A stretch of 39,841 nt of DNA, taken from the NCBI GenBank assembly GCA_001650955.1, contig LXYP01000019.1:1-39841 (forward strand), read 5' to 3'. Every line of letters begins with the position of its first letter. The stretch's first letter is position 1. The DNA comes from Sphingomonadales bacterium EhC05. Lineage in GTDB: Bacteria; Pseudomonadota; Alphaproteobacteria; Sphingomonadales; Sphingomonadaceae. The notes beneath the pieces were generated by a model. That model ran no database searches. It was not told where the DNA came from and saw nothing but the letters and a program-made list of their open reading frames with translations. The position numbers and the translations under genes were made by a program. This document shows, in pieces, positions 1 to 11,923 of this stretch.

Positions 1-1
1 A

Positions 2-1017
2 AACTTTGGCCGCGTTGGGAAGGGGCTATTTTTCGAGGTGGCCTATAATCAACCGATTGAACGCGGCGGCAAACGGGCGGCACGCGTTGCCCTGGCTGAA
101 CGCGAAATCGGTGTGGCCAGTGCCTCAGCCGAGGTCACCCGCTTGGAATTGGCCGCCGCCGTGCAGCGAACGTTTCTGGATATTTTAATAGCCCAGCAAA
201 TACAGGCTATCGCAGAGCAGCAGTTATCCATTGAACAGGGCTTGCAGAGTGAAGCCTTGCGGCGGGTGCGCGGCTACAAGGACCCGCTATTTGTAGAAAC
301 GCGGGCTGCGGCACGAGTGGCGCAGGCTCAGATCGCAGTGGAACAATCTCGGGCAAAGTTGAACAATGCGCGCGACGCTCTGGCCTCTTTCTGGGGCGGC
401 AATGGCGATGACCTTGATGTGGTCGGAGAATTGGTGCTTGGCGGCAATCAAAAGGTCGAACTGGCAGAGGCTGATCAAGCACTCGAAGAGGCCAGGGTGG
501 CGCGGGCAAGCGCAGCGGTTATTGTGGAACAAACCCGTAAGACCCAAGATTATACCGTCAATGGCGGCACGCGTTTTATCAAGGGAACCAATGATATCGC
601 TCTGGTTGCCGGGATTACCATTCCGCTGGGGCGTTTTGATCGAAATCAAGGCAATATCGAACGCGCGCGCGCCGAACGCTTGCGTCTTGAACTGACGGCA
701 GAGGCCAACCGGCTAACGCGGTTGCGAAGACTGGCAAGCCTCGGAGCAGAAGCGGACCGTGCTCTCAGTCGTGCGGAAGCTATCAAATCCGAAGTTTATC
801 CGCGCGTAGCGAAGACTTTGGCGCAGGTGCGCGACGGTTATAATCGCGGCGGTTTCAGCTTCCGGGACATGCAAGATGCAGCCGACGCGATCATCGTAGC
901 GCAGGACAAATGGCTGACCGCCATGATCGAATATCGCGATCTCCAAACCGAAATAGACCGGCTCACCGGGCGCTTTGATGCGTCTATTGCTGCAATCAAT
1001 GAAGGATACACACAGCC

Positions 1018-1021
<4 letters not shown>
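2..1021 (+). CDS. czcC: CzcC-like outer-membrane efflux protein (partial, 5' end outside window)
   Basis: This is the C-terminal part of a TolC-family outer-membrane factor, the channel through which a CzcCBA-type RND pump expels divalent metals. The frame is open from base 2, so the start lies upstream of the window; the first internal ATG/GTG-like codons (GTG at 38) are not the true start. About 340 residues are visible against roughly 400-420 for the family. The sequence is Ala/Arg/Glu-rich alpha-helical throughout (coiled tunnel helices), with the typical Gly-rich beta segment near residue 200 of the visible part (ITIPLGRFDRNQGNI). It overlaps czcB by 4 bases (ATGA), so the two are translationally coupled. 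The family assignment rests partly on the neighbours czcB and czcA. Confidence 0.9.
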
Positions 1022-5423
<4,402 letters not shown>

Positions 5424-5431
5424 GGCAATTT

Positions 5432-6133
5432 ATGAAAACATCCGGATATGGATTTTCGGTTCAGGCTTTTTTGGGCATGTTATTATGCTTCGCCTTTGCC
5501 ACTACCGCATATGCTCACGGGGTAGCCGAGGGTGATCAAGGCTATATCGAACAAACCAGCGGACCGCAGATCATCGCATTCCTGTATCTGGGTGCCAAGC
5601 ATATGGTCACGGGCTATGATCATTTGCTGTTCCTGTTCGGTATTATCTTCTTTCTTTACCGCCTTAAACATGTTGCCGCTTATGTAACCTTGTTTGCAAT
5701 CGGCCACAGCACGACACTGCTCGCAGGCGTTTTACTCGGTACGAACATTAGCTCCTATGCTGTTGACGCAATTATCGGGCTGTCGGTCGTTTATAAGGCA
5801 CTCGATAATCTGGGCGCATATCAACGCTGGTTCGGTTTTCAGCCCAACACCAAGGCAGCAGTGCTAATATTTGGCTTCTTCCACGGCTTTGGTCTTGCGA
5901 CTAAATTACAGGAATTTTCACTTTCGCCTGATGGCCTGCTGACCAATTTGATTGCCTTCAACGTTGGTGTCGAAATCGGCCAGTTACTGGCGCTTGGCGC
6001 GATCCTGATTGCTATGGGCTATTGGCGGCGCACGGAGAGCTTTGGCCGATATGCTTTTGCCGCCAATGTCGCGTTGATGACAGCAGGGTTTGTGCTGTTT
6101 GGCTACCAACTGACTGGATATTTTGCTGCTTGA
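5432..6133 (+). CDS. HupE/UreJ-like membrane protein
   Basis: Integral membrane protein of the HupE/UreJ family, 233 aa, whose members are linked to nickel or cobalt handling. A signal segment (about residues 5-27) ends just before AHGVAEGD. Characteristic His motifs follow in membrane helices: GYDHLLFLFG, IGHSTTL and FGFFHGFGLA. About six further helices are present. I chose the ATG at 5432 because GAGG stands six bases upstream; an ATG at 5420, overlapping the czcA stop, has no Shine-Dalgarno site but would add four residues. The gene sits in the czc operon, which suggests a role in the same metal response. Whether it imports, exports or exchanges metal is not shown by the sequence. Confidence 0.85.
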   Translation: MKTSGYGFSVQAFLGMLLCFAFATTAYAHGVAEGDQGYIEQTSGPQIIAFLYLGAKHMVTGYDHLLFLFGIIFFLYRLKHVAAYVTLFAIGHSTTLLAGVLLGTNISSYAVDAIIGLSVVYKALDNLGAYQRWFGFQPNTKAAVLIFGFFHGFGLATKLQEFSLSPDGLLTNLIAFNVGVEIGQLLALGAILIAMGYWRRTESFGRYAFAANVALMTAGFVLFGYQLTGYFAA

Positions 6134-6143
6134 AAGGACGAAT

Positions 6144-6755
6144 ATGACTCAGAACCCAAATCAGAACACGGCACATTTGCCGACACTGCATCAACTAAAT
6201 CGGGCCACATTGCTTGCGGTTGTGGTCGCAAGCGGCTTGTTGGTAACAACAGTTCTACCTGCTGAATATGGCATTGACCCGACCGGGGTCGGCAATGCGC
6301 TGGGACTCAAAGAAATGGGTGATGCAAAGCGTGCTGAGCATCTAGCGGGCGATCGTGCTGTCACCGAGAAGGCGGACACATCAACCACAAACGCTCAGGC
6401 TGCCAATGCGACAGCCTCAACAGCAGATGGCGTTCAATCAGGTAAAGTATCGCTAACGTTGCAACCCAATGAGGGGCGCGAAGTTAAAGCAACAATGAAA
6501 GCGGGTGAGGAGTTTGACTTCATTTGGTCCACCGACGGCAAGGCGGTCAACTATGACCAGCATGGCGAGGAACCTGGGGCTGCTTCAAACGAATATACCA
6601 GTTACGACAAAGGGACCAAATCGTCAGCAAGCGGCAAGTTCCGCGCTCCATTTGATGGCACTCATGGCTGGTTTTGGCGTAATAGGACCGAAAGCCCAGT
6701 CATCATCACCGTGTCCGCAACCGGACAATTCTCGAAATTTGAACTCAAGGAATAA
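6144..6755 (+). CDS. Membrane-anchored periplasmic protein of the czc operon
   Basis: 203-aa protein with one N-terminal transmembrane helix (about residues 21-40, ATLLAVVVASGLLVTTV). An Ala/Thr-rich linker (about 70-100) and a C-terminal domain rich in Gly, Trp and aromatic residues (WSTDGKAVNYDQHGEEPG, GTHGWFWRNRTESPV) follow. The C-terminal domain should lie in the periplasm. Similar genes are called 'transmembrane anchor protein' beside czcA and HupE-like genes in sphingomonads and rhizobia; that recollection is not checked here. The ATG at 6144 has AAGGA five bases upstream; an in-frame upstream start at 6123 would overlap the previous gene. Conserved His, Asp and Trp residues near the C-terminus make metal binding possible, but this is inference. 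Confidence 0.75.
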   Translation: MTQNPNQNTAHLPTLHQLNRATLLAVVVASGLLVTTVLPAEYGIDPTGVGNALGLKEMGDAKRAEHLAGDRAVTEKADTSTTNAQAANATASTADGVQSGKVSLTLQPNEGREVKATMKAGEEFDFIWSTDGKAVNYDQHGEEPGAASNEYTSYDKGTKSSASGKFRAPFDGTHGWFWRNRTESPVIITVSATGQFSKFELKE

Positions 6756-6766
6756 GAGCATAAAAT

Positions 6767-6853
6767 ATGCGTAATTCTCTATTCGTACTTGCCGCCTTCG
6801 CCACTATTGCCCGTCCAGCCCTGGCTCATCCAGAGCATGACGCACCAAGATAA
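6767..6853 (+). pseudogene. Stub of a secreted metal-associated protein (28 codons)
   Basis: A 28-codon reading frame begins 11 bases after the previous gene. It encodes a textbook signal peptide (LFVLAAFATIARPALA) and then only HPEHDAPR before TAA. A signal peptide cut directly after the first His/Asp residues of the mature protein looks like the head of a longer periplasmic protein that has been truncated. A genuine tiny exported peptide is the alternative. No continuing frame is evident in the following 180 bases. Confidence 0.45.
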
Positions 6854-7011
6854 CTGAACATAGACGCGGTATGCGAAGAGCTCATAAAGGGAATTATGGC
6901 AAGCAGGATCATACTTTGCACCAACGAGTTTCTGCATATTGTATAGTCAACCACTGCTAAGTTGAGCTGTCAAAAATCACACACACACAGAGTCTTTACA
7001 CGGATATTAAT

Positions 7012-7028
7012 ATAGGGTAGCCCCCTAT
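7012..7028 (+). promoter_or_regulatory. Operator-like palindrome for DmeR (RcnR/CsoR type)
   Basis: The sequence ATAGGG-TAGCC-CCCTAT is a perfect 6-bp inverted repeat around 5 bases, with G/C tracts flanked by A/T. This resembles the operators of RcnR/DmeR-type repressors. It ends three bases before the dmeR ATG, where no Shine-Dalgarno site is present. A repressor bound here would cover the transcription or translation start, giving metal-relieved autoregulation of dmeR-dmeF. No clean -35/-10 pair could be assigned. A CA-dinucleotide run (about 6980-6989) lies upstream. Confidence 0.6.
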
Positions 7029-7031
7029 CCT

Positions 7032-7307
7032 ATGTCACATACATCAGATGATAAAAAACTGCTGTCCCGCGTCAGCCGCCTTAAAGGTCAGCTCGAAGCT
7101 GTTGAGCGGGCTTTGGAAAACAAGGCTCCTTGCGGTGAGATACTCAATCTTGTTGCCTCGGTGCGAGGGGCCGTAAATGGGCTTACGGTGGAACTGATTG
7201 AAGATCATGTCCGCAATCACGTCTCTAACCCTAAAACGGACACTGATGAGGAGCGCGCCCAAGGCACGGCGGACTTGATTCAGGTTATCAGGACATATTT
7301 GAAATGA
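7032..7307 (+). CDS. dmeR: DmeR-like metal-sensing repressor (RcnR/CsoR family)
   Basis: All-helical DNA-binding repressor, 91 aa, the usual length for the family. The Ni/Co-type metal ligand pattern is complete: His3 (MSHT start), Cys34, His59 and His63, equivalent to His3/Cys35/His60/His64 of RcnR. The family cores RLKGQLEAVERALE and ASVRGAVNGLTVELIEDHV are present. The start at 7032 is fixed by the need for His3, even though no ribosome-binding site precedes it; the leader is very short. The gene overlaps dmeF by four bases (ATGA), the standard dmeRF arrangement. In the metal-free state the protein is expected to bind the palindrome immediately upstream, and to release it on Ni(II) or Co(II). 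Confidence 0.9.
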   Translation: MSHTSDDKKLLSRVSRLKGQLEAVERALENKAPCGEILNLVASVRGAVNGLTVELIEDHVRNHVSNPKTDTDEERAQGTADLIQVIRTYLK

Positions 7308-8263
7308 CCGATTCCGGCAGCACGATGCAAACCGGTCACGAACATGACCATATATTTCTGGGTCAAAATCACGAGCGGAACGAGCGGCGGACGTGGTTTG
7401 TTATTGCCTTGACCAGCGTGATGATGGTTGTCGAGATTGCAGCCGGGACCATCTACGGTTCAATGGCTCTGGTGGCCGATGGCTGGCATATGTCCACCCA
7501 TGCCGCTGCGATGCTGATAGCTGTGCTCGCTTATCTTTTTGCCCGCCGCAATGCCAAAAACCCACGCTTTACCTTTGGAACCGGTAAGGTAGGAGACCTT
7601 GCGGCGTTCGCTAGCGCCATCATTCTGGCGCTGGTTGCGCTACTGATAGGATGGGAAAGTGTCGTTAGACTGGCAAACCCTGTCCCGATTAGTTTCCCGC
7701 AGGCCATTGTTGTCGCCATTATTGGCCTGATTGTGAATTTAGTCAGCGCTTGGTTGCTCCGCGAAGATCATGACCATCATCATGGGCATAGCCACCATCA
7801 CGATCATAGTCATGATGAGGACGACCACCATCATCATCATGGACGGGATCAAAATCTGCGCGCCGCCTATCTCCATGTGCTGGCCGATGCCCTAACATCG
7901 GTTTTGGCGATTATCGCCCTGATAGCGGGCAGCGTCTACGGATGGATATGGCTTGATCCGCTCATGGGTATAGTTGGTGCGCTTGTCATCGCGCGTTGGT
8001 CATGGGGCCTGATGCGCGATACCGGCGCGACGATGCTGGATTACCGGGAGGCGGGCGATCCCATTGCTGCGAAAATCCGCTCCGTCGTCGAGGAAGCTGG
8101 AGACAAAATTACCGATTTGCATGTCTGGCAGCTGGGTCCGGGTCATCATGCCGCCATTATTGCCGTTAGCACGGCAAGTGAGATGAACCCCGTGGCTTAC
8201 CGTGAGAGGCTGGCCCAAACCGCCGGGCTTTCTCATATCACCGTAGAAGTGAATGCTGCTTAG
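7304..8263 (+). CDS. dmeF: DmeF-like cobalt/nickel exporter (CDF family)
   Basis: Cation-diffusion-facilitator transporter, 319 aa, an inner-membrane proton antiporter with six predicted helices. Metal-site motifs are visible in helix 2 (DGWHMSTH, residues 59-66) and helix 5 (HVLADALTS). The cytoplasmic loop between helices 4 and 5 is extremely His/Asp-rich (residues 156-179), and the N-terminus also carries GHEHDH. A C-terminal ferredoxin-like domain follows (KITDLHVWQLGPGHHAAIIAV). The DGWHM...H pattern and pairing with a DmeR-type regulator point to Co(II) and Ni(II) rather than the ZitB-like zinc group. The start overlaps the dmeR stop. Confidence 0.92.
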   Translation: MTDSGSTMQTGHEHDHIFLGQNHERNERRTWFVIALTSVMMVVEIAAGTIYGSMALVADGWHMSTHAAAMLIAVLAYLFARRNAKNPRFTFGTGKVGDLAAFASAIILALVALLIGWESVVRLANPVPISFPQAIVVAIIGLIVNLVSAWLLREDHDHHHGHSHHHDHSHDEDDHHHHHGRDQNLRAAYLHVLADALTSVLAIIALIAGSVYGWIWLDPLMGIVGALVIARWSWGLMRDTGATMLDYREAGDPIAAKIRSVVEEAGDKITDLHVWQLGPGHHAAIIAVSTASEMNPVAYRERLAQTAGLSHITVEVNAA

Positions 8264-8282
8264 GGATTGAGGGAACGCGAGG

Positions 8283-8831
8283 GTGGAAAGCCTGTTTCTC
8301 ATTGTGGCTCTTGCGGCGGGCTTGGCGATGGACGCCTTTGCGGTAGCGGTAGCTCAAGGTGCCGCAGGACATAATTCACTGTTTCACGCCACTCGGACGG
8401 GAGCGGCTTTTGGCGTTGCGCAGGGCGTCATGCCATTTCTGGGATGGGCGCTTGGAATAGCCTTTGTTTCGCAGATCAGCGCTTATGATCACTGGATTGC
8501 TCTCATTCTGCTCAGCGGTTTAGGGATAAAAATGCTTTGGGAAGCGCTGGGCAGGAATGGAAACGATCCTGCTCCCAGTCTCTCAGGATGGGCATTGGGA
8601 GCAGCTGCGATAGCAACGAGCATAGACGCCTTTGCTGCCGGCATCACCTTGCCTGCACTTGGGCTTCCGGTTCTGCTGACCTGTATTGCTATCGGGATAC
8701 TCACCGCGTTGCTTTCCGGTTTGGGCGTGTTAATCGGCGCAATGGCAAGCTCGCGCATCGGAAAATACGCCGAGGTCGCAGGAGGTGTCATTCTCGTCGC
8801 TCTGGGAATTAAGATTTTCGTCGAACACTAG
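8283..8831 (+). CDS. mntP: Manganese efflux pump MntP
   Basis: Small membrane protein, 182 aa, of the MntP (formerly YebN) family, which exports Mn(II). The two internal repeats carry the family signatures AMDAFAVAVAQGA (N-terminal half) and ATSIDAFAAG (C-terminal half), each with the Asp that is essential in the family, and six hydrophobic helices are present. Translation starts at a GTG with GAGGGA about eight bases upstream. It lies 19 bases after dmeF and may share its transcript. No yybP-ykoY manganese riboswitch is visible before it. Its place beside two other metal exporters suggests a general metal-resistance cassette. Confidence 0.92.
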   Translation: MESLFLIVALAAGLAMDAFAVAVAQGAAGHNSLFHATRTGAAFGVAQGVMPFLGWALGIAFVSQISAYDHWIALILLSGLGIKMLWEALGRNGNDPAPSLSGWALGAAAIATSIDAFAAGITLPALGLPVLLTCIAIGILTALLSGLGVLIGAMASSRIGKYAEVAGGVILVALGIKIFVEH

Positions 8832-8868
8832 CTCAGGAAAGATGCCTATTTTCCCTCAGTGTTTGAGT
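8826..8868 (+). terminator. Possible hairpin terminator after mntP
   Basis: AACACT (near the mntP stop) pairs with AGTGTT about 30 bases downstream, with GGAAA/TTTCC pairing inside. The stem is interrupted and there is no long T-run, so it is only a weak candidate. Confidence 0.3.
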
Positions 8869-8981
8869 TATGCTGACCCGCTGGCACTCTGAAAGCGCGC
8901 CGGGCTACGGCGCTCTATCCGGCGCGTTTGCAGGGTACAGTCTTTGTTGGCGCGCCGAACTCACCTGCTGGCAGCGCGGCG

Positions 8982-9128
8982 CTATGCGCCTTGCGCCAGT
9001 TTCAGTATCTCGGCTTCTGTCCAGAGTTTTCCGGTGCCGGTATCCTCCAGCGTGACATCATCGCCCTCATTCAAAGCCAGACACGCCATTTCGATCGCTT
9101 CTGAAAGGGTTGCCACTTCCATGCCCAT
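8982..9128 (-). CDS. Small acidic protein, possibly a gene remnant
   Basis: A 48-codon minus-strand frame from an ATG at 9128. The product is acidic and helical with ordinary protein composition (ATLSEAIEMACLALNEGDD, TEAEILKLA). An alternative GTG start at 9146 would add six residues. No good ribosome-binding site is seen for either. It lies downstream of a frameshifted mini-gene on the same strand, so it may be the surviving end of a small plasmid operon. I recognise no function. Confidence 0.4.
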   Translation of the reverse strand: MGMEVATLSEAIEMACLALNEGDDVTLEDTGTGKLWTEAEILKLAQGA

Positions 9129-9200
9129 CTGAACCGCCGCTGTCACGTTTCAGGCTATAACGCATCAATCCCATTCCTTCTTCACCAGCTCAGACTGAAG

Positions 9201-9333
9201 CTATAATGGACAATCATCGCCAATATCAATGCTATTGCGCTCAAATATCGCTTTTGCCAGCGCCGGTTCCGCCGGGGGTATATATCATCGGCATTTCAGG
9301 CTGAGCTGGCAGCGCGCCATCAATCGTCATCAT
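9201..9333 (-). pseudogene. Frameshifted small gene (about 44 codons if repaired)
   Basis: A minus-strand frame begins at ATG 9333 with GGAG about nine bases upstream (MMTIDGALPAQPEMPMIY) and stops early at 9241. A second frame reads IPPAEPALAKAIFERNSIDI... and ends at 9201. The two would join into a sensible 44-residue protein if two bases were added in the TATATAT run at 9279-9285, a typical slippage site. This explains both halves better than chance. It could be decay, phase variation or a sequencing error. Function is unknown. Confidence 0.4.
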
Positions 9334-9416
9334 AGTGGTTATCTCCGCGCCATGGCTGCGCCAGCGACTGGATGAGGAGGGCATGAATGGTTTCAATGCT
9401 CAAGATTATGGGCGTC

Positions 9417-9435
9417 CCCCGGCGCGAGGCCGGGG
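9417..9435. repeat. GC-rich hairpin
   Basis: CCCCGGC-GCGAG-GCCGGGG: a perfect 7-bp stem with a 5-base loop. No T-run follows on the + strand, so it is not a standard terminator. Confidence 0.6.
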
Positions 9436-9544
9436 CGGGCTGTCGTCTGCGCTGCGCTCCGAACGAGCCCCGAGGTCTCGTCCCTGCGGGCTTCCATCCC
9501 TGACGCAAGGGCAAAGGAAACGAAAGAGGAAGGGAAGGGGAAGA

Positions 9545-9572
9545 GCAATGCCCGCGAGGGCGCGGGCATTGC
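9545..9572. repeat. Perfect 12-bp inverted repeat
   Basis: GCAATGCCCGCG and CGCGGGCATTGC flank the 4-base loop AGGG. The hairpin is very stable, no T-run follows, and it lies outside any credible gene. Confidence 0.75.
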
Positions 9573-9648
9573 GCCGGACGCGCACCGATGTTCGATAACC
9601 CCCTATGCCACATTCACCAGATGTCCCTGCGTTGCCCTTGCGGTTTCA

Positions 9649-9775
9649 AAGGTCAACGAGTTGCGTCGGGCAAGCTGCGTTAGCCAGATGGGGGTCGCCG
9701 GCGTTTGCTTCTCTGGCGAGAAGCGCCGACCCCCATCTGCCAAACTTCACTAGCCCTCCCGTGCCTGTTGACCTT
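9649..9775. repeat. Nested inverted repeats (cruciform-like)
   Basis: Outer arms AAGGTCAAC (9649-9657) and GTTGACCTT (9767-9775) enclose AGATGGGGGTCG (9686-9697) and CGACCCCCATCT (9727-9738), which in turn enclose GCTTCTC-TGGC-GAGAAGC (9707-9724). Three nested perfect stems in 127 bases are unlikely by chance. They suggest a structured single-stranded origin, a transfer-related site or a structured RNA. Confidence 0.7.
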
Positions 9776-10089
9776 CAAGAGCCCGAAGGGCGTCTTGCGG
9801 CCACTGGCGAAGGTGGCTCCGGGTGTGATCGAACACCGAGGATATTTGTGTGCGCGGCCGACCAGGAGGGAAGGGGGCGCTTCGCGTCCCCCTGTGTTTC
9901 TTATTGTCGCTGACGCGACGTGCTGGCTCAGGTTCACCAGTTATGATCGGAAAAGTGTCAAGAAAACAATGAGATAGGCTAATATCAGAGTATCTATTAT
10001 AAGGGTATTTGTCAGGCGGAAAGGCCGCTTTGACAATCAACCGGCGAGGGACAGCTAAACATCCCAAGCCAAAAACTAAGGAACTGAAA

Positions 10090-10572
10090 ATGTCTAATAT
10101 CGGAGAACTGACCAAAAACACAAACGGCTTTTATATCGGTAAAATCGATACGCTGGCCGTAGCTATGACCCTTGCCCTGCGCGAGGTTCACAGCACCAAC
10201 GAAAACGCGCCAGTCTATGAAATCCACGCACGAAGTGCAGCAGGTTCATGGGTAAAAGTTGGCGCGCTTTGGGAGCAAACGTCTAACGGAACCGGCGAGG
10301 CATTCTTGCAGGGCTCGATTGACGACCCGTCTATGGTCAAGCCTCTCTATATCGCTTGTTTCCGGCGCGAAGATGAAAGCTATGCAATCGCATGGAGCAG
10401 ACCGCGCCGCACTCGCAACGATGTGCCAGCACCCGCTAATCAGGGCGAAGGCGACAGCGAAAACGGCGAACAGGACTTTGACGGCAGCCCCGCAAAGCAG
10501 GGAAAGACCCAAGGAAAAGCCAAATCCAAAAAGGCTGACCTTGGCGAAACCACCAGCGATGCAGCTAGCTAG
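10090..10572 (+). CDS. DUF736 family protein
   Basis: 160-aa protein whose N-terminal 100 residues fit the DUF736 family, small proteins common on alphaproteobacterial plasmids and integrative elements: MSNIGELTKNTNGFYIGKI, then ENAPVYEIHARSAAGSWVKVG and LYIACFRREDESYAIAWSR. The biochemical role is unknown. A low-complexity, Lys/Gln/Gly-rich tail (about residues 110-160) is longer than usual. The ATG at 10090 has AAGGA in its leader (AAGGAACTGAAA), and nearly the same leader precedes the next gene. A strong terminator follows. The gene marks the backbone of a mobile element. Confidence 0.85.
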   Translation: MSNIGELTKNTNGFYIGKIDTLAVAMTLALREVHSTNENAPVYEIHARSAAGSWVKVGALWEQTSNGTGEAFLQGSIDDPSMVKPLYIACFRREDESYAIAWSRPRRTRNDVPAPANQGEGDSENGEQDFDGSPAKQGKTQGKAKSKKADLGETTSDAAS

Positions 10573-10586
10573 TCTGAAATGAACAA

Positions 10587-10626
10587 GGGCAGGGAGCGGG
10601 GCTTAGCCGCTTCCTGCCCTCTTTTT
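10587..10626 (+). terminator. Rho-independent terminator after the DUF736 gene
   Basis: GGGCAGGGAGCGG pairs with CCGCTTCCTGCCC (13 bp, one G-T wobble) around a 7-base loop, followed by CTTTTT. It lies 14 bases after the DUF736 stop and just ahead of the ribosome-binding site of the DUF2493 gene, so that gene is either separately transcribed or expressed by readthrough. Confidence 0.85.
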
Positions 10627-10642
10627 GTCCAAAGGAACTGAA

Positions 10643-11623
10643 ATGCCCAAGAACCCGAAAACCGTTAGCAGCTTTGCCGACCTTGGCCAAGTATATGAAG
10701 AAGAGACAGCCTCACCGGCCTATCACAGAGCATTCACCAGCGACCTTGCCCAGGCACAGCTGAACATTGCCGAGGAACCGAGCAGCGCCGATATGCCCGG
10801 CCCCTTTGAAGCAGAACAATGCGTCAAATCCATGATGAGCGAAATTTTTGCCCTTATGAGCGATACCCGCATGGAGCCAATCGCCCAGCGTATCGCATGG
10901 GGAATTGTAAACAGCTTCCATGTTGTTGCCCGTCAGATCGAAGGCGAGGAAGACAGCGCCGCCGTGAAACTTGGCGAACTTGCCCGCATCTCCGACCCGA
11001 GCGAGGTTTTTGCAAGCGAGGTTGAAGAAGCACAAATGCGTTGCCAGAGCCTTGCAGAAGCCCGCGAGGCTTTGGAATGTATGCGCGACCATGCCGGCGA
11101 AGTTTACCGCGCAAATAGCGGGCATCCGTTCAGCGCTTTAAGAGGCTCGCGCGTTTCATCCGTATTGACCGCCAGCCAGATCGATGCACGGGAATTTCTT
11201 GCAGCACGAACCAAAATCAGACGCGAACAGCTAGCACCATCAGGCCCGATTGTCGTGATTTCCGGCGGTCAGGAATGGGAAGATTATGAGCGTATCTGGA
11301 ATAGGCTCGACTTGCTAAAAACCCGCGTCCCGACAATGACACTTGCGACCACAGCGCAGGGCAAAGGCGTTGACGCTATCGCGGCAGCATGGGCGGCTGC
11401 GCAGGACGTGCCACTAATCGCCTTTCGCCTTAATCGCGGCTATGGCAATGCCGCGCCGTTCAAACGCAATAAGCTACTTGCCAAGCTGGACCCCGTTGAA
11501 GCAATCGTTTGCGAAGGTTCAGGCGTGCAAGCAAATCTGGCGCAGATAATGCGCGAGGCTGGCGTGCCCGTAACCGTTTTTCATCAGGTGGAAATCAAGA
11601 CAGAAGAAAGTCGCGCAGCTTGA
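10643..11623 (+). CDS. DUF2493 domain protein
   Basis: 326-aa protein. The C-terminal third (about residues 200-315) matches DUF2493, a Rossmann-like domain distantly related to DprA/lysine-decarboxylase-like nucleotide-binding folds: GPIVVISGGQEWEDYERIW, then GKGVDAIAAAWAAAQDVPL, APFKRNKLLAK and EGSGVQANLAQIMREAGVPV. The N-terminal part is helical and of unknown role. The ATG at 10643 is preceded by AAAGGAACTGAA, a leader nearly identical to that of the DUF736 gene. These genes usually travel together on sphingomonad plasmids. DNA or nucleotide binding is plausible but not shown. Confidence 0.85.
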   Translation: MPKNPKTVSSFADLGQVYEEETASPAYHRAFTSDLAQAQLNIAEEPSSADMPGPFEAEQCVKSMMSEIFALMSDTRMEPIAQRIAWGIVNSFHVVARQIEGEEDSAAVKLGELARISDPSEVFASEVEEAQMRCQSLAEAREALECMRDHAGEVYRANSGHPFSALRGSRVSSVLTASQIDAREFLAARTKIRREQLAPSGPIVVISGGQEWEDYERIWNRLDLLKTRVPTMTLATTAQGKGVDAIAAAWAAAQDVPLIAFRLNRGYGNAAPFKRNKLLAKLDPVEAIVCEGSGVQANLAQIMREAGVPVTVFHQVEIKTEESRAA

Positions 11624-11732
11624 AGCAGCGCCGAGGAAATGCAGCGCGCCTTGAAGCCGAGGCGCGCTGGTAAAACTGAAATATTCCAGCACCAGAGGGG
11701 AGGGTAAATCTTCTCGCAGCGTGTCCGAGCGT

Positions 11733-11894
11733 GAGGCGGTAACCGGTCCCCTGTCAAGGATGCGCGGTTCCCCCAATTTTTTTGGTCCCTCGCTACGCTC
11801 CTCCCTCAAAAAAATCGGCTCCCCCACGCCCCGCGTAAGAACGCGGCGGCTTTGCCGTCCCTGACAGGGGACCGCTTCCGCCTCGGGTTTGAAG
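11733..11894. repeat. Nested long-range inverted repeat
   Basis: GAGGCGG (11733-11739) plus CGGTCCCCTGTCA (11744-11756) pair with TGACAGGGGACCG (11872-11884) plus CCGCCTC (11888-11894). Inside, ATTTTTTTG (11776-11784) pairs with CAAAAAAAT (11807-11815). The structure fills most of the gap between the DUF2493 gene and the next gene and overlaps no credible reading frame. It could be a structured leader RNA for the downstream gene or a DNA site. Confidence 0.7.
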
Positions 11895-11923
11895 CCTCTT
11901 CAAAGAAGGCTGAAAGGAGCCAG

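Larger units (their letters stand above)
8832..10089. other. Long, mostly non-coding, hairpin-rich plasmid-type region
   Basis: About 1.25 kb without a convincing intact gene. It contains a GC-rich hairpin near 8894-8932 (CGCGCCGG/CCGGCGCG), remnants of small minus-strand genes (8982-9128, 9201-9333 and perhaps an in-frame tail ending at 9320), and three strong inverted repeats listed separately. The last 150 bases before the DUF736 gene show nothing specific. Open frames here (for example 9335-9598 and 9605-9977 on +, 9320-9613 on -) have compositions typical of chance frames in GC-rich DNA. A replication or transfer-related DNA function is possible but unproven. Confidence 0.6.

Noticed and set aside
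8260-8283. Manganese riboswitch before mntP
   Set aside because: The gap between dmeF and mntP is only about 20 bases, too short for a yybP-ykoY element.
9320-9613. 97-codon minus-strand open frame
   Set aside because: Most of it is Pro/Arg-rich and runs through hairpins, as expected of chance frames in GC-rich DNA. Only its last 30 codons look protein-like, perhaps the tail of a decayed gene, which is too little to call a gene.
9605-9977. Two overlapping + strand frames of about 100 codons
   Set aside because: They run through the nested inverted repeats, have no ribosome-binding site and no protein-like pattern.
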